From positions 1,048,878 to 1,112,877 of the forward strand of contig JAVSMO010000001.1 in assembly GCA_032027165.1 (NCBI GenBank): a stretch of DNA of 64,000 bases. The letters are read 5' to 3'. A program made the translations under genes and the position numbers. The notes under the pieces are model-generated. The model was given only the letters and a program-made list of their open reading frames with translations, was not told the DNA's origin and did not search any database. Positions 33,983-42,114 of this stretch are shown one piece after another. Within the stretch, counting starts at the first letter, position 1. Each line of letters opens with the position of its first letter. Origin of the DNA: Denitratisoma sp. Lineage in GTDB: Bacteria > Pseudomonadota > Gammaproteobacteria > Burkholderiales > Rhodocyclaceae.

Positions 33983-35953
33983 CTAGATCCGGCAGCCGAG
34001 CCGGTAGCCTTCGTGGATCGCCGCGTCGAGGCCACGCGCGATCACCGTGTCGCCGGCGCCATGCAGTTCATCCACCATCCACTGGAATTCGTGGAAGAGG
34101 TCGTGATTCGGCTTGCGCGGCCCGGAAACGATGACGGTGTCGGCGGGGAGGAAGGTCTCTTCGCCTTTGGCATTCCTGACGCGGGCGCCGTCCTCGGTAA
34201 CCTTGGTGAGCTGCGAGGAGGTGAGGGTGCGGATCTCCAGTTCCTCGATCCAGGCAGTGTGGCGCCACTTGAAGGAGGGCATGACGTCTCCGGCGATGCG
34301 CTTCTCCTCCTCGACGAGGACCACCTCGTGGCCCTGCTTCTTGAGGGATTCGGCGAGCGTTAGGCCGATCTTGCCGCCGCCGATCATGACGACACGCTTG
34401 CCTGCCTTGACGTTGCCCTTGGCCACTTCCAGCGCATCGACCAGCCGCTCGTGGCCCTCGATGTGGCGGTAAGCCGCCATGTCGGTGCGCGCGCCGGCGG
34501 CGACGAGGCAGACGTCGTATTGGTGCAGCACGCTCCTCATGAACTTGGCGTTGGCCTCGGTGTTGAACTTCACCTCGATGCCGAGCTTCTTCACCATGGT
34601 CTCGTAGTAGCGCACCACGCTGAAGAGGTCGTCGGGGCGGGCGAGGTCGTTGCCGGCATAGCCGAGCAGGCTGCCGCCGATCTTGTCGCCCTTCTCGTAG
34701 ATGGTCACGTCGTGGCCGCGCTTCTTCGCCGTGATGGCGGCTTCCAGCCCGGCGGGGCCGGCGCCGATGATCATGATCTTCTTCTTCACCGCCGCCTCGG
34801 TGATGGCGTACTCGGGCTCGACCTCGTGGCCCAGCGCCGGGTTCATGGCGCAGGTGTAGGGCAAATCACGGAACAGGCGCGACAAACAGTTCAAGGAACC
34901 GATGCAGCGGCGCACCTCGTCGAGGCGGTCCTCGGCGGCCTTGTGGATCAGCTCCGGGTCGGCGAGCAGCGGGCGGCAGACTTCCCAGTAGTCGAAGACG
35001 CCGTCGCGGATGCACTCGTCGGCCATGCGCGGGTCGGGCAGGCGGTTGCCGAAGGTGATCAGGGTGTTCGGGAAGAGCTTCTTGGCCTTGGCCGAGAGGT
35101 AGTTCCAGTGGCCCGGCGGCACGTCGCGGCCGATGGAGGACTCCGGTGCTTCCTGCCAGCCGACGGTGACGGAGATCATGTCGACGCCGCAGTCGACGGC
35201 CTGCTGCATCAGCTCGAAGCAGTCATCCTCGGTGTTGCCGCCCCAGCGGTCCATCAGCTCGGCGCCGTTGAGGCGGATCACCAGCGGGTGCTCGGGCGTA
35301 GCCTGCTTGATGGCGTCGATCAGTTCGCGCATGAAGCGGCCGCGGTTGGCCAGCGAGCCGCCGTACTCGTCGGTGCGCTGGTTGGTGAAGCGCGAGTTAA
35401 AGTTGGCGAGCAGGTAGCCCATGAAGCTGGTGACCTCGGTGCCGTCGAAGCCGGCACGGATGGCGCGCTTGGCGGCGTCGGCGTGCTGCTGGACGACGGC
35501 CTTGATCTGTTCCTTGGTCAGCTCGCGCGGCGGGCGGAAGTGCGGCAGGGTCTGGGGTACCACCGAAGGCTGCACGCAGTAGCCGAGGTCGATGCCGCCG
35601 TAGCGGCCGGCGTGGAGGATCTGCTGGATCGCCACGGCGCCGCCGTCGTGGATGTACTGGGCGATGGTCTCGAACTGCGGCAGGAACTTGTCGTCGAAGA
35701 TCGCCACCTGGCGGAAGTAGGACTTGCCTTCGCCGAGCGGATCCGGATAAGCGCCCTGGTTGGTGATGATGCCGCAGCCGGTGGCGGCGATGACGCGCAT
35801 GCGCGCCAGTTCGCGCGGCGTGATGTAGCCGTCCCGGGTGTTGTAGTTGGAAACGCAGCAGGCGCCGTACTTGACCATGTTCTTGGTCTTGTATTTGCCG
35901 ATCTGGCCGGGCTGGAAGAGGTGCTTGAGCTTGAGTTCACCGGGTCGGGTCAC
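33983..35953 (-). CDS. Divergent Old Yellow Enzyme / 2,4-dienoyl-CoA-reductase-like flavoenzyme
   Basis: A 656-residue protein with the FadH/trimethylamine-dehydrogenase architecture: an FMN TIM barrel (1 to about 345), an Fe-S loop, then FAD (KKIMIIGAGPAGLEAAI) and NAD(P)H (RVVMIGGGKIGLTLAE) domains. The start is GTG with AAGGAGG six bases upstream. RTDEYGGSLANRGRF confirms the barrel. The active site is unusual. Tyr180 matches catalytic Tyr166 of E. coli FadH, but His252 is Gln267 (VGWQEAP) and Glu164 is Met178. In the cluster loop C350-x2-S353-x2-C356-x11-C368 one Cys is Ser. It shares the operator of the indoleacetate operon. Inference: an aryl-CoA reductase, possibly acting on 2-aminobenzoyl-CoA; substrate unproven. 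Confidence 0.85.
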   Translation of the reverse strand: MTRPGELKLKHLFQPGQIGKYKTKNMVKYGACCVSNYNTRDGYITPRELARMRVIAATGCGIITNQGAYPDPLGEGKSYFRQVAIFDDKFLPQFETIAQYIHDGGAVAIQQILHAGRYGGIDLGYCVQPSVVPQTLPHFRPPRELTKEQIKAVVQQHADAAKRAIRAGFDGTEVTSFMGYLLANFNSRFTNQRTDEYGGSLANRGRFMRELIDAIKQATPEHPLVIRLNGAELMDRWGGNTEDDCFELMQQAVDCGVDMISVTVGWQEAPESSIGRDVPPGHWNYLSAKAKKLFPNTLITFGNRLPDPRMADECIRDGVFDYWEVCRPLLADPELIHKAAEDRLDEVRRCIGSLNCLSRLFRDLPYTCAMNPALGHEVEPEYAITEAAVKKKIMIIGAGPAGLEAAITAKKRGHDVTIYEKGDKIGGSLLGYAGNDLARPDDLFSVVRYYETMVKKLGIEVKFNTEANAKFMRSVLHQYDVCLVAAGARTDMAAYRHIEGHERLVDALEVAKGNVKAGKRVVMIGGGKIGLTLAESLKKQGHEVVLVEEEKRIAGDVMPSFKWRHTAWIEELEIRTLTSSQLTKVTEDGARVRNAKGEETFLPADTVIVSGPRKPNHDLFHEFQWMVDELHGAGDTVIARGLDAAIHEGYRLGCRI

Positions 35954-36004
35954 GTCTGTCCTCCTTAGTGCCGGACTCCTGTTTCCGGGGGCTCGGCGTT
36001 ACTC

Positions 36005-36038
36005 TGGATACTGTATACATTGCATCCGGGCAAGTCAA
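36005..36038 (-). promoter_or_regulatory. Promoter and operator of the flavoenzyme gene
   Basis: On the minus strand TTGACT (36033-36038) and TACAGT (36010-36015) are 17 bases apart, a good sigma-70 promoter 52 bases or more before the GTG start. TGGATACTGTATACA (36005-36019) covers the -10 exactly as at the GntR promoter. Flanking bases differ between the two sites, so the identity marks a binding site rather than a duplicated segment. Confidence 0.75.
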
Positions 36039-36059
36039 TTCGCGAATGCCTGGAAATTC

Positions 36060-36083
36060 AAAAAAGGCCCGCCGAAGCGGGCC
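36060..36083 (-). terminator. Intrinsic terminator of the bzdVWXY operon
   Basis: GGCCCGC and GCGGGCC (36066-36072, 36077-36083) form a perfect 7-bp GC stem closed by CGAA. On the minus strand it is followed by six T. It lies 9 bases beyond the stop of the ring hydrolase gene and separates the benzoyl-CoA operon from the flavoenzyme promoter. Confidence 0.85.
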
Positions 36084-36091
36084 GGACAGCC

Positions 36092-37222
36092 TCAGCCTTT
36101 CGGCTTCGCCATCACCTGCTCTGCCCATTTCTCGTCGAAGAGGGCGCCTTCGGCGACGAGCTGGCGGAACTTGATGAAGTCGATGACGTCCTTTCCGGTG
36201 GGCTTCTTGGCATCGAAGGCGTTGAAGCCGAGCCAGGCCTCGTGGTTCATGTTGGCGGCCAGCCAGTGGCGGTTGGCGAGCTTCATCTGGTCCCAGAAGA
36301 ACTTCTTTTTGCCGCGGATGCCGTCGATGGAGTTGATCAGGCAGTTCGGGAACAGGTTGGCGAACTTCCACACGAGGCGGTTGACCTCGGCGTCGAGCTG
36401 CTCGAAGTCGGTGGTGCAGGCGGCCATCAGTTCCTTGGCCTTGGCGACTTCGTCCTTCGACACCGGTTCGCCGTAGACGATCTCGCCGTCGTCGACGTAG
36501 GTGTCGGTGCGGACGAGGGGGTTGCGCACCCATTTGCCGTCCTTTTTCAGCACCGGCACGGCCTTGGTGATGAGGCCCTTGGACTTCATCTTGTAGGCGC
36601 TCCAGGTTTCGCAGGAGATGCAGTTGTACATGGCATCTTCCATCGAGAGGAACCAGGGCAGGAAGTCGGTCGAGCCGCCGACCGGCGCCGAGCCGTGCTT
36701 CGGCCCGGCCTGGCCGAACACGGCGAGGTCGGAGGAGACGGTGATGTCGGTGGCCATGCCGATCTCCTGGCCGCCGGCGACGCGCATGCCGTTTACGCGG
36801 CAGATTACCGGCTTCTTGCAGTTGAGGATGCCGTCGACCATGGCATTGAAGAGGTCCATGTATTCGCCGTATTCATTCGGCCGGCGCGAGTAGTAGGCGG
36901 CATACTCGGCGGTGTTGCCGCCGGTGCAGAAGGCCTTGTCGCCGACGGCGGTGAACACCGCGGCGACGATCTTGCGGTCGCTCGATGCGCGCTGGAAGCC
37001 GGCGATGACGCCCTTCACCATCTCGGTGGTGTAGGAGTTGTACTGCGACGGGTTGTTCAGCCAGATCCACGCCGAGTAGAGGCCGTCGACCTTGGCGCCC
37101 TTTTCGTCGAGGACCGGGCGCTCCTCGTAGATCACCGTCGGCGCTTCCTTGCCGAAGTGGGAATTGTCGAAGAGCTGGTGGTCCTTCAGCTCGTTGTCGC
37201 GGCGCAGCCATTCGAGTGCCAT
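36092..37222 (-). CDS. bzdY: 6-oxocyclohex-1-ene-1-carbonyl-CoA hydrolase
   Basis: A 376-residue crotonase-superfamily enzyme matching the length of the Oah/BzdY ring hydrolases (about 377). Seen: LYSAWIWLNNPSQYNSYTTE, the oxyanion loop DKAFCTGGNTAEYAAYYSRR, VNGMRVAGGQEIGMATDIT and FGQAGPKHGSAPVGGSTDF. This last stretch is characteristic of the family and absent from ordinary enoyl-CoA hydratases. Known: the enzyme adds water twice to 6-oxocyclohexene-carbonyl-CoA and cleaves the ring to 3-hydroxypimelyl-CoA, ending the benzoyl-CoA pathway. It is the last gene of the operon, followed by an intrinsic terminator. Confidence 0.93.
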   Translation of the reverse strand: MALEWLRRDNELKDHQLFDNSHFGKEAPTVIYEERPVLDEKGAKVDGLYSAWIWLNNPSQYNSYTTEMVKGVIAGFQRASSDRKIVAAVFTAVGDKAFCTGGNTAEYAAYYSRRPNEYGEYMDLFNAMVDGILNCKKPVICRVNGMRVAGGQEIGMATDITVSSDLAVFGQAGPKHGSAPVGGSTDFLPWFLSMEDAMYNCISCETWSAYKMKSKGLITKAVPVLKKDGKWVRNPLVRTDTYVDDGEIVYGEPVSKDEVAKAKELMAACTTDFEQLDAEVNRLVWKFANLFPNCLINSIDGIRGKKKFFWDQMKLANRHWLAANMNHEAWLGFNAFDAKKPTGKDVIDFIKFRQLVAEGALFDEKWAEQVMAKPKG

Positions 37223-37252
37223 GTGGTTTCTCCTGTTAGTTTCGTGTTCGCT

Positions 37253-38323
37253 TCAGAAATCGGGGGTGAGCACGACGCGCTTCTTCAGCTTGCCGTGGTG
37301 GGCTTCGTCGAAGACCTGCTCGATCTGGCTCATCGGCCGCGTCTCGACGAAGGGGCCGAGCGCGATGCGGCCGTCGACGCACATGTCGAGCACCTGCGGG
37401 TAGGCCGAGGGCGGGCAGCCCCAGGTGCCGATCAACTCGGCATCGAAGGCCATCAGTTTCGACAGCATGTAGGAGGTTTCGTCCGTGCCGTAGCCGACGA
37501 TGACCAGGGTGCCGACGAAGGAGAGCAGGGACAGCGCCAGTTCCTGGCCGGGTTTGGTTCCCGTCACCTCGAAGATCTTCCAGCCGTAGTTGGAGGGGAC
37601 GCCCTTCTCCTTGCAGATGGCCTTGAAGAGCTCCTTCACTTCCTTGGCGCTCTTGCCTTTCGGGTTGATGACGGCGTCGGCGCCATAGCCCTTCATGAAC
37701 TCGAGCTTCTCGTCGTTGATGTCGATGCCGATCACCACCTTGGCGCCGAAGCCCTTGGCGGTTTGCGTCATGAAGCTGCCGACGCCGCCGGCGGCGCCGA
37801 TGACGATGACCAGGTCCCCGGTTTTCAGGTTGGCGCGCTTGGCCGCCTGGTAGGGCGTGGTGACGGCATCGGCCACCACCGAGAGGTGCTCGAGCGGGAT
37901 GTTGCCGCGGCCATGCACGACGCAGAGGTCCTTCGACGGCACCGGAATGTGGCTGGAGTAGCCGCCGTAGATGCCCATCGAGTTGCCCGGCATCTTCTGG
38001 TTCAGGCAGCGGTTGCCGCGGCCGGAGCGGCAGATCTCGCAGTTGTTGCAGGGAAGCACCGCCGGCACGATGACTTCCTGCCCGACCAGGCGCGGGTCGT
38101 CGCCGGCGACGACCACGCCGGAAATCTCGTGGCCGAGGGAGAGCGGCGGCTTCTGCACCGTCGGCACGCCCATGTAGAAGTAGGACAGGTCGGTGTGGCA
38201 GACGCCGCAGCCGCGGATCTCGACGAGCGCCTCGCCGGGCCCGAGCGCCGGCATCGGGATCTCCGTGCGCACGAGCTTGCCCGGCTCGGTCATCTGCCAG
38301 GTTTGGATGGTTTTCGGAATCAT
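37253..38323 (-). CDS. bzdX: 6-hydroxycyclohex-1-ene-1-carbonyl-CoA dehydrogenase
   Basis: A 356-residue zinc-dependent medium-chain alcohol dehydrogenase. Catalytic-zinc residues are in EIRGCGVCHTDLSYFYMG and LGHEISGVVV. The structural zinc has CNNCEICRSGRGNRC. The NAD site is VIGAAGGVGSFMTQTAKGFG. The sequence fits the Had/BzdX group, slightly shorter than the Thauera enzyme. Known: it oxidises the hydroxyl made by the dienoyl-CoA hydratase to the 6-oxo compound. Its position between the hydratase and hydrolase genes supports this. Confidence 0.92.
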   Translation of the reverse strand: MIPKTIQTWQMTEPGKLVRTEIPMPALGPGEALVEIRGCGVCHTDLSYFYMGVPTVQKPPLSLGHEISGVVVAGDDPRLVGQEVIVPAVLPCNNCEICRSGRGNRCLNQKMPGNSMGIYGGYSSHIPVPSKDLCVVHGRGNIPLEHLSVVADAVTTPYQAAKRANLKTGDLVIVIGAAGGVGSFMTQTAKGFGAKVVIGIDINDEKLEFMKGYGADAVINPKGKSAKEVKELFKAICKEKGVPSNYGWKIFEVTGTKPGQELALSLLSFVGTLVIVGYGTDETSYMLSKLMAFDAELIGTWGCPPSAYPQVLDMCVDGRIALGPFVETRPMSQIEQVFDEAHHGKLKKRVVLTPDF

Positions 38324-38339
38324 CGCTCCTCCAGTGGAT

Positions 38340-39113
38340 TTATTTGTTCTGCCAGACCGGCTTGCGCTTTTCCATGAAGGAGTTCAGTCCTTCGACGGCG
38401 TCGGCGGTGGCCATCAGGTCCTTCAGGTAGATCTGCTCGACGGTGAACAGCGCCTCGAAGAAGGGTTTGCCGGCCGCCTCGCGCACCGCCTTCTTGGTGT
38501 ACATCAGCGCGACGCGCGACAGGCCGAGGAACTGGTCGAGGAAGGCGCGCGTGTCCTGGGCGAAGCTGGCGCGCGGGAAGACGCGGTTGAGCAGGCCGAG
38601 GCCGAGCGCCTCCTGGGCGGTGATCAGGCCGCCGCCGAGCAGCAGTTCCATCACCTTCGGCAGGGCGATGATGCGCGGCATCAGGATCGCCGCGATGGGC
38701 GGAAAGACGCCGAGCTTGATCTCCGGCTGGCCGATCCTGGCGTCCTCGGTGGCGACCACCATGTCGCAGGCGATGGCCAGTTCGCAGCCGCCGCCCATGG
38801 CCGAGCCGTTGAGCGCCGCCACCGTCGGCAGCGGAAACACCATCAGGCGCTTGAGAATGCCGTGGAAGACGTCGATCATCTGCACCACCTTGTCCGGCGT
38901 GTGGTCCATGACGTCGACGCCGGCGGAGAACACCTTCTCGCCGGCGGCGGTGATCATCAGCACCTTGGCGGATTCTTCGCGCGCGGCGATGTCCAGCGCG
39001 CGGTTCAGTTCCTCCATCAGGGCGATGTCGAGGACGTTGTGCGGCGGCCGGTTGATGGTGATGGTCGCCAGCGCATCGGCGACGGTGTACTCGAGAAACT
39101 TGAATTGTTCCAT
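38340..39113 (-). CDS. bzdW: Cyclohexa-1,5-diene-1-carbonyl-CoA hydratase
   Basis: A 257-residue crotonase, the usual length of Dch/BzdW. Seen: ATITINRPPHNVLDIALMEE, the oxyanion-hole sequence GEKVFSAGVDVMDHTPDKV, and the two catalytic acid positions in AMGGGCELAIACDMVV and IGQPEIKLGVFPP. Known: it hydrates the product of benzoyl-CoA reductase to 6-hydroxycyclohex-1-ene-1-carbonyl-CoA. It is placed between the ferredoxin-reducing protein and the dehydrogenase, in the order V-W-X-Y of Azoarcus. Confidence 0.92.
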   Translation of the reverse strand: MEQFKFLEYTVADALATITINRPPHNVLDIALMEELNRALDIAAREESAKVLMITAAGEKVFSAGVDVMDHTPDKVVQMIDVFHGILKRLMVFPLPTVAALNGSAMGGGCELAIACDMVVATEDARIGQPEIKLGVFPPIAAILMPRIIALPKVMELLLGGGLITAQEALGLGLLNRVFPRASFAQDTRAFLDQFLGLSRVALMYTKKAVREAAGKPFFEALFTVEQIYLKDLMATADAVEGLNSFMEKRKPVWQNK

Positions 39114-39135
39114 TTGCTCCCCTATTTCCGTTCGT

Positions 39136-41673
39136 TCAGAACAGGTCGTCCATCTCGTCGGCGCCGACGCCCTTCGGCATTACGCCGTACTGCTCCATGA
39201 AGGCCTGCACCAGCTGGTTCTCGCGCTGGCTGAAGAAGGGCGCCTCCTCGAAGACGAAGTACTTGGCCTCGTCGGACTTGCCGATCATGCCCTGCAGGCC
39301 CTCGCGCAGGTTCTCCACGCCCTTGATGGCGAGCACCTTCTTGTCGGCATCGAGCAGCTGGTAGACGCCGGATTCGGTGGTGACGCCGGCGACGTTGCCC
39401 TCGCTGAGTTCCAGCCACGACTCGGGCGGCAGCACCATGTCCTCGATCTTCGCCGCCAGGTTGCACTTCAGGCAGCGCAGCGCCTCGGCCTGCGCCGTCT
39501 TCTCGTCGAAGCCGAGCTCCACTTCGTCCCAGTTGTTGCGCTTGGCCGGGTCGATGAAGATGGGGTGGAAGCGCTTGACCTGGTTGAAGCCCTCGTCGCG
39601 GCCGATGTGCGGGTCGGTGTCCCAGTCGGGCAGCAGGGTCTCCTCGATGTCGCCGTCCCCGCCGAGCTGACTATCCATCGCAGCCGCGGCGATGCGGCCC
39701 TGGGCGACGGACTCGATCAGGGTCGACGGGCCGAGCACGCAGTCGCCGCCGGCATAGACGCCCGGCTTCGAGGTCAGCATGGAATCGGCGCGCACCGTGA
39801 TGCGGCCCTTGCCGTCGGTCTGCACGCCGAAGCCCTCATGCTTCTTCGGGTATTGGCCGATGGCGGCGATGACCAGGTCGACGTCCTCGGTGAACTCGCT
39901 GCCGGGGATTTCCACCGGGCGGCGGCGGCCGGAAGCGTCGGGCTCGCCCAGTTCCATCTTGGCGTAGGTGATCCTCAGGCGCGAAGAGCCGGATTCGTTG
40001 AGTTCGATCTTCTTCGGCGCCAGCAGGAAGCGCAGGTTGACGCCCTCGTCGATGCAGCCCTGCACCTCGTCCTCGCGCGCCGGCATCTCCTCGCGGGTGC
40101 GGCGATAGACCATGTCCACCTCGGCGCCGAAGCGGCGAGAGGAGCGGGCGTTGTCGGTGGCGACGTTGCCGCCGCCGATGACGGCCACCTTCTTGCCGAT
40201 GACGATGTCGGTGCCCGGCGTGCCGATGAGGCCGAGCGTCACGGCGCGCAGGAAGGTCGGGCTGTCGATGACGTTGGGCAGGTTGTCGCCGGGTAGGCCG
40301 AGCTTGTCGCCGCCCTGGGCGCCGATGCCGATGAAGGCCGCCTCATAGCCCTGGGCGAAGAGGTCGTCGATCTTCTCGACGCGGCTGTTGTAGCGGATCT
40401 CGACGCCGAGAGCAGTCACCTCGGCGACTTCCTTGTCGATGACCTCCAGCGGCACGCGGTAGGAGGGAATGCCGTAGCGCGCCATGCCGCCGGCGGCAGG
40501 CAGGGCGTCGAACACCGTGACGCTGTGGCCCTTCTTGGCAAGGTAGTAGGCGGCGGTGAGGCCGGCCGGGCCGGCGCCGATGATGGCGGCCTTCTTGCCG
40601 GTCGGCGGCAGCTGCTTCGAGTACTGGCGCCAGAGGCCGGTGTCGTTGTCGGCGGCGATGCGCTTCAGGCTGCGGATCGACACCGGCTCGTCGAGGTGCT
40701 TGCGGCGGCAGGCCGATTCGCAGGGGGAGAAGCAGGCGCGGCCGAGGATGCCGGGGAAGGGCAGTTTCTCGCGTACCACGGCGACGGCCTCGGAATATTT
40801 GCCGAGGCCGACCAACTGCACGTAGCGCGGCACGTCGATGCCGGCCGGGCAGGTGTGCTTGCAGGGCACCTGCGACTCCTCCTTGCGCGCCACGTCGAGC
40901 GTGCGGTCCATCAGGGCGCCGGTCGGGCAGACGGTGACGCAGGCCGAGCAGAACTTGCAGCCGGACTCGATCAGCGTCGGCGCGATGGTGCCGACCCACT
41001 TGCGGCCCTCGGTCTCCTTCACCTCGAGGCAGCCGACGCCGCGCACTTCGTTGCAGGCCACCAGGCAGCGGCGGCAGTCGATGCACAGGTTGTAGTCGCG
41101 GTCGTAGAAGGGCTCGTCCTTGATGACGGGCAGCTGGATGTGCTTGTAGTTCGGCGTCGTCGCCGGGATGCCGATGTAGTCGGACACCTTGCGCAGCTCG
41201 CAGGTATGGAAGATCGAGCAGCAGCGCTGCTCGACGGGGTTGCCGAAGGAGCAGGTGGTGCGGCTGCAGCCCTCGCGCTGCGGGCAGGTGAGGCAGTTGT
41301 GCGGATGGTTGCCGAGGATCTTGGCGATGCGCTCCTGGCGCAGCTTGTCGATGGCGGGCGATTTCGTCGCGACCACCATGCCGTCCTCCACGGCAATGGA
41401 GCAGGAGGTGCGCATGCCGGAACTGCCCGCGATCTCGACGACGCAGAGGTTGCAGCCGCTGTCGCCGGCGCCGCGCTGGCAGGAAGGCGGCAGATCCGGA
41501 TGGGCGCACAGCGAGGGAATGTAGATGCCGGCGGCGGTAGCGGCAGAGAGCAGGGAAGACCCTGCGGGCGCTTCGACCTTCTTGCCGTCCAGGGTGATCG
41601 TTACCAAGGACGCGGGCGGGGCCGTCTTCGCGGCGGGCTTCCACCATCTGACCGTTTGCGTGATTGTTTCCAT
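39136..41673 (-). CDS. bzdV: BzdV-like NAD(P)H-dependent ferredoxin-reducing Fe-S flavoprotein
   Basis: An 845-residue protein. The start is the ATG at 41673 with GAGGGAAG upstream; a longer frame would run through the promoter. The N-terminal third is NuoG-like: a [2Fe-2S] domain (CAHPDLPPSCQRGAGDSGC), HNCLTCPQREGC, then two [4Fe-4S] motifs (CIDCRRCLVAC, CKFCSACVTVC). The remainder is GltD-like: CKHTCPAGIDVPRY, CESACRRKHLDEP, FAD site AAIIGAGPAGLTAAYYL and NAD(P) site VAVIGGGNVATDNARSS. Known: BzdV of Azoarcus is proposed to regenerate the reduced ferredoxin that drives benzoyl-CoA reductase. How NAD(P)H alone would give a low enough potential is unsettled. Confidence 0.85.
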   Translation of the reverse strand: METITQTVRWWKPAAKTAPPASLVTITLDGKKVEAPAGSSLLSAATAAGIYIPSLCAHPDLPPSCQRGAGDSGCNLCVVEIAGSSGMRTSCSIAVEDGMVVATKSPAIDKLRQERIAKILGNHPHNCLTCPQREGCSRTTCSFGNPVEQRCCSIFHTCELRKVSDYIGIPATTPNYKHIQLPVIKDEPFYDRDYNLCIDCRRCLVACNEVRGVGCLEVKETEGRKWVGTIAPTLIESGCKFCSACVTVCPTGALMDRTLDVARKEESQVPCKHTCPAGIDVPRYVQLVGLGKYSEAVAVVREKLPFPGILGRACFSPCESACRRKHLDEPVSIRSLKRIAADNDTGLWRQYSKQLPPTGKKAAIIGAGPAGLTAAYYLAKKGHSVTVFDALPAAGGMARYGIPSYRVPLEVIDKEVAEVTALGVEIRYNSRVEKIDDLFAQGYEAAFIGIGAQGGDKLGLPGDNLPNVIDSPTFLRAVTLGLIGTPGTDIVIGKKVAVIGGGNVATDNARSSRRFGAEVDMVYRRTREEMPAREDEVQGCIDEGVNLRFLLAPKKIELNESGSSRLRITYAKMELGEPDASGRRRPVEIPGSEFTEDVDLVIAAIGQYPKKHEGFGVQTDGKGRITVRADSMLTSKPGVYAGGDCVLGPSTLIESVAQGRIAAAAMDSQLGGDGDIEETLLPDWDTDPHIGRDEGFNQVKRFHPIFIDPAKRNNWDEVELGFDEKTAQAEALRCLKCNLAAKIEDMVLPPESWLELSEGNVAGVTTESGVYQLLDADKKVLAIKGVENLREGLQGMIGKSDEAKYFVFEEAPFFSQRENQLVQAFMEQYGVMPKGVGADEMDDLF

Positions 41674-41699
41674 GTTCGGCTTCCCTCGCATCCTGCGTT

Positions 41700-41729
41700 T
41701 ATATGCATGCAAAATAGCGCATGCATATA
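41700..41729. promoter_or_regulatory. TGCA palindrome, BzdR/BoxR-type operator, bzdV side
   Basis: A perfect 11-base inverted repeat, TATATGCATGC (41700-41710) and GCATGCATATA (41719-41729), spaced by 8 bases. Further TGCA copies occur at 41748-41751 and 41776-41779. It lies about 25-54 bases downstream of the predicted bzdV transcription start. Known: BzdR represses the Azoarcus bzd promoter by binding TGCA repeats that form part of longer palindromes. No bzdR gene is present in this window. Confidence 0.75.
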
Positions 41730-41759
41730 ATTTAGCAGGTATTAGAATGCATTGTGGCG

Positions 41760-41802
41760 ATTCTAGGAGAGGAGATGCATCCCTATATTTGATCTGCGTC
41801 AA
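41760..41802 (-). promoter_or_regulatory. bzdV promoter with FNR/AcpR box
   Basis: TTGATCTGCGTCAA (41789-41802) fits the FNR-type half sites TTGAT-N4-GTCAA. On the minus strand TAGAAT (41760-41765) serves as -10. This puts the box centre at about -41.5 from a start near 41754, the activating position. Known: the Azoarcus bzd promoter needs the FNR-like regulator AcpR for anaerobic expression. The 543-base gap between bzdV and bzdN holds only such control elements. Confidence 0.8.
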
Positions 41803-42059
41803 GCGAAAACGCAAAAACCTTCCGCACATACAGGCCTTTGTATTTCCACTTGGATTATAACATTATGAAAAATAAGGATTGATATCGTTTCCGTCGAACT
41901 AGCCTCAAGCCGCCAATTAAATCTCCGTCTGCCATGCCAAATAAAGATTAATGGATGGGATCGAATTCCGGGTTGTCATCCAGAGTATTCGTAACTGCTT
42001 ATTTATCCTTCCTCTTCAGAAATTATTTAGTACGCTTTTATCCGGATAATGCGGTTTTC

Positions 42060-42101
42060 TTGATGCAGGTCAAACCTTGCGGCCAAAATGGTTTCTAGAA
42101 T
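42060..42101 (+). promoter_or_regulatory. bzdN promoter with FNR/AcpR box
   Basis: TTGATGCAGGTCAA (42060-42073) is an FNR-type box, with TAGAAT (42096-42101) as -10. The box centre again falls at about -41.5 from a start near 42108. The arrangement mirrors the bzdV promoter, using the same -10 hexamer. Both operons should therefore be switched on together when oxygen is absent. Confidence 0.82.
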
Positions 42102-42114
42102 CGGCACCAATGCT

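Noticed and set aside
33983..35953. Ordinary fatty-acid 2,4-dienoyl-CoA reductase (FadH)
   Set aside because: The catalytic His and one cluster Cys are replaced, and the promoter carries the indoleacetate operator.
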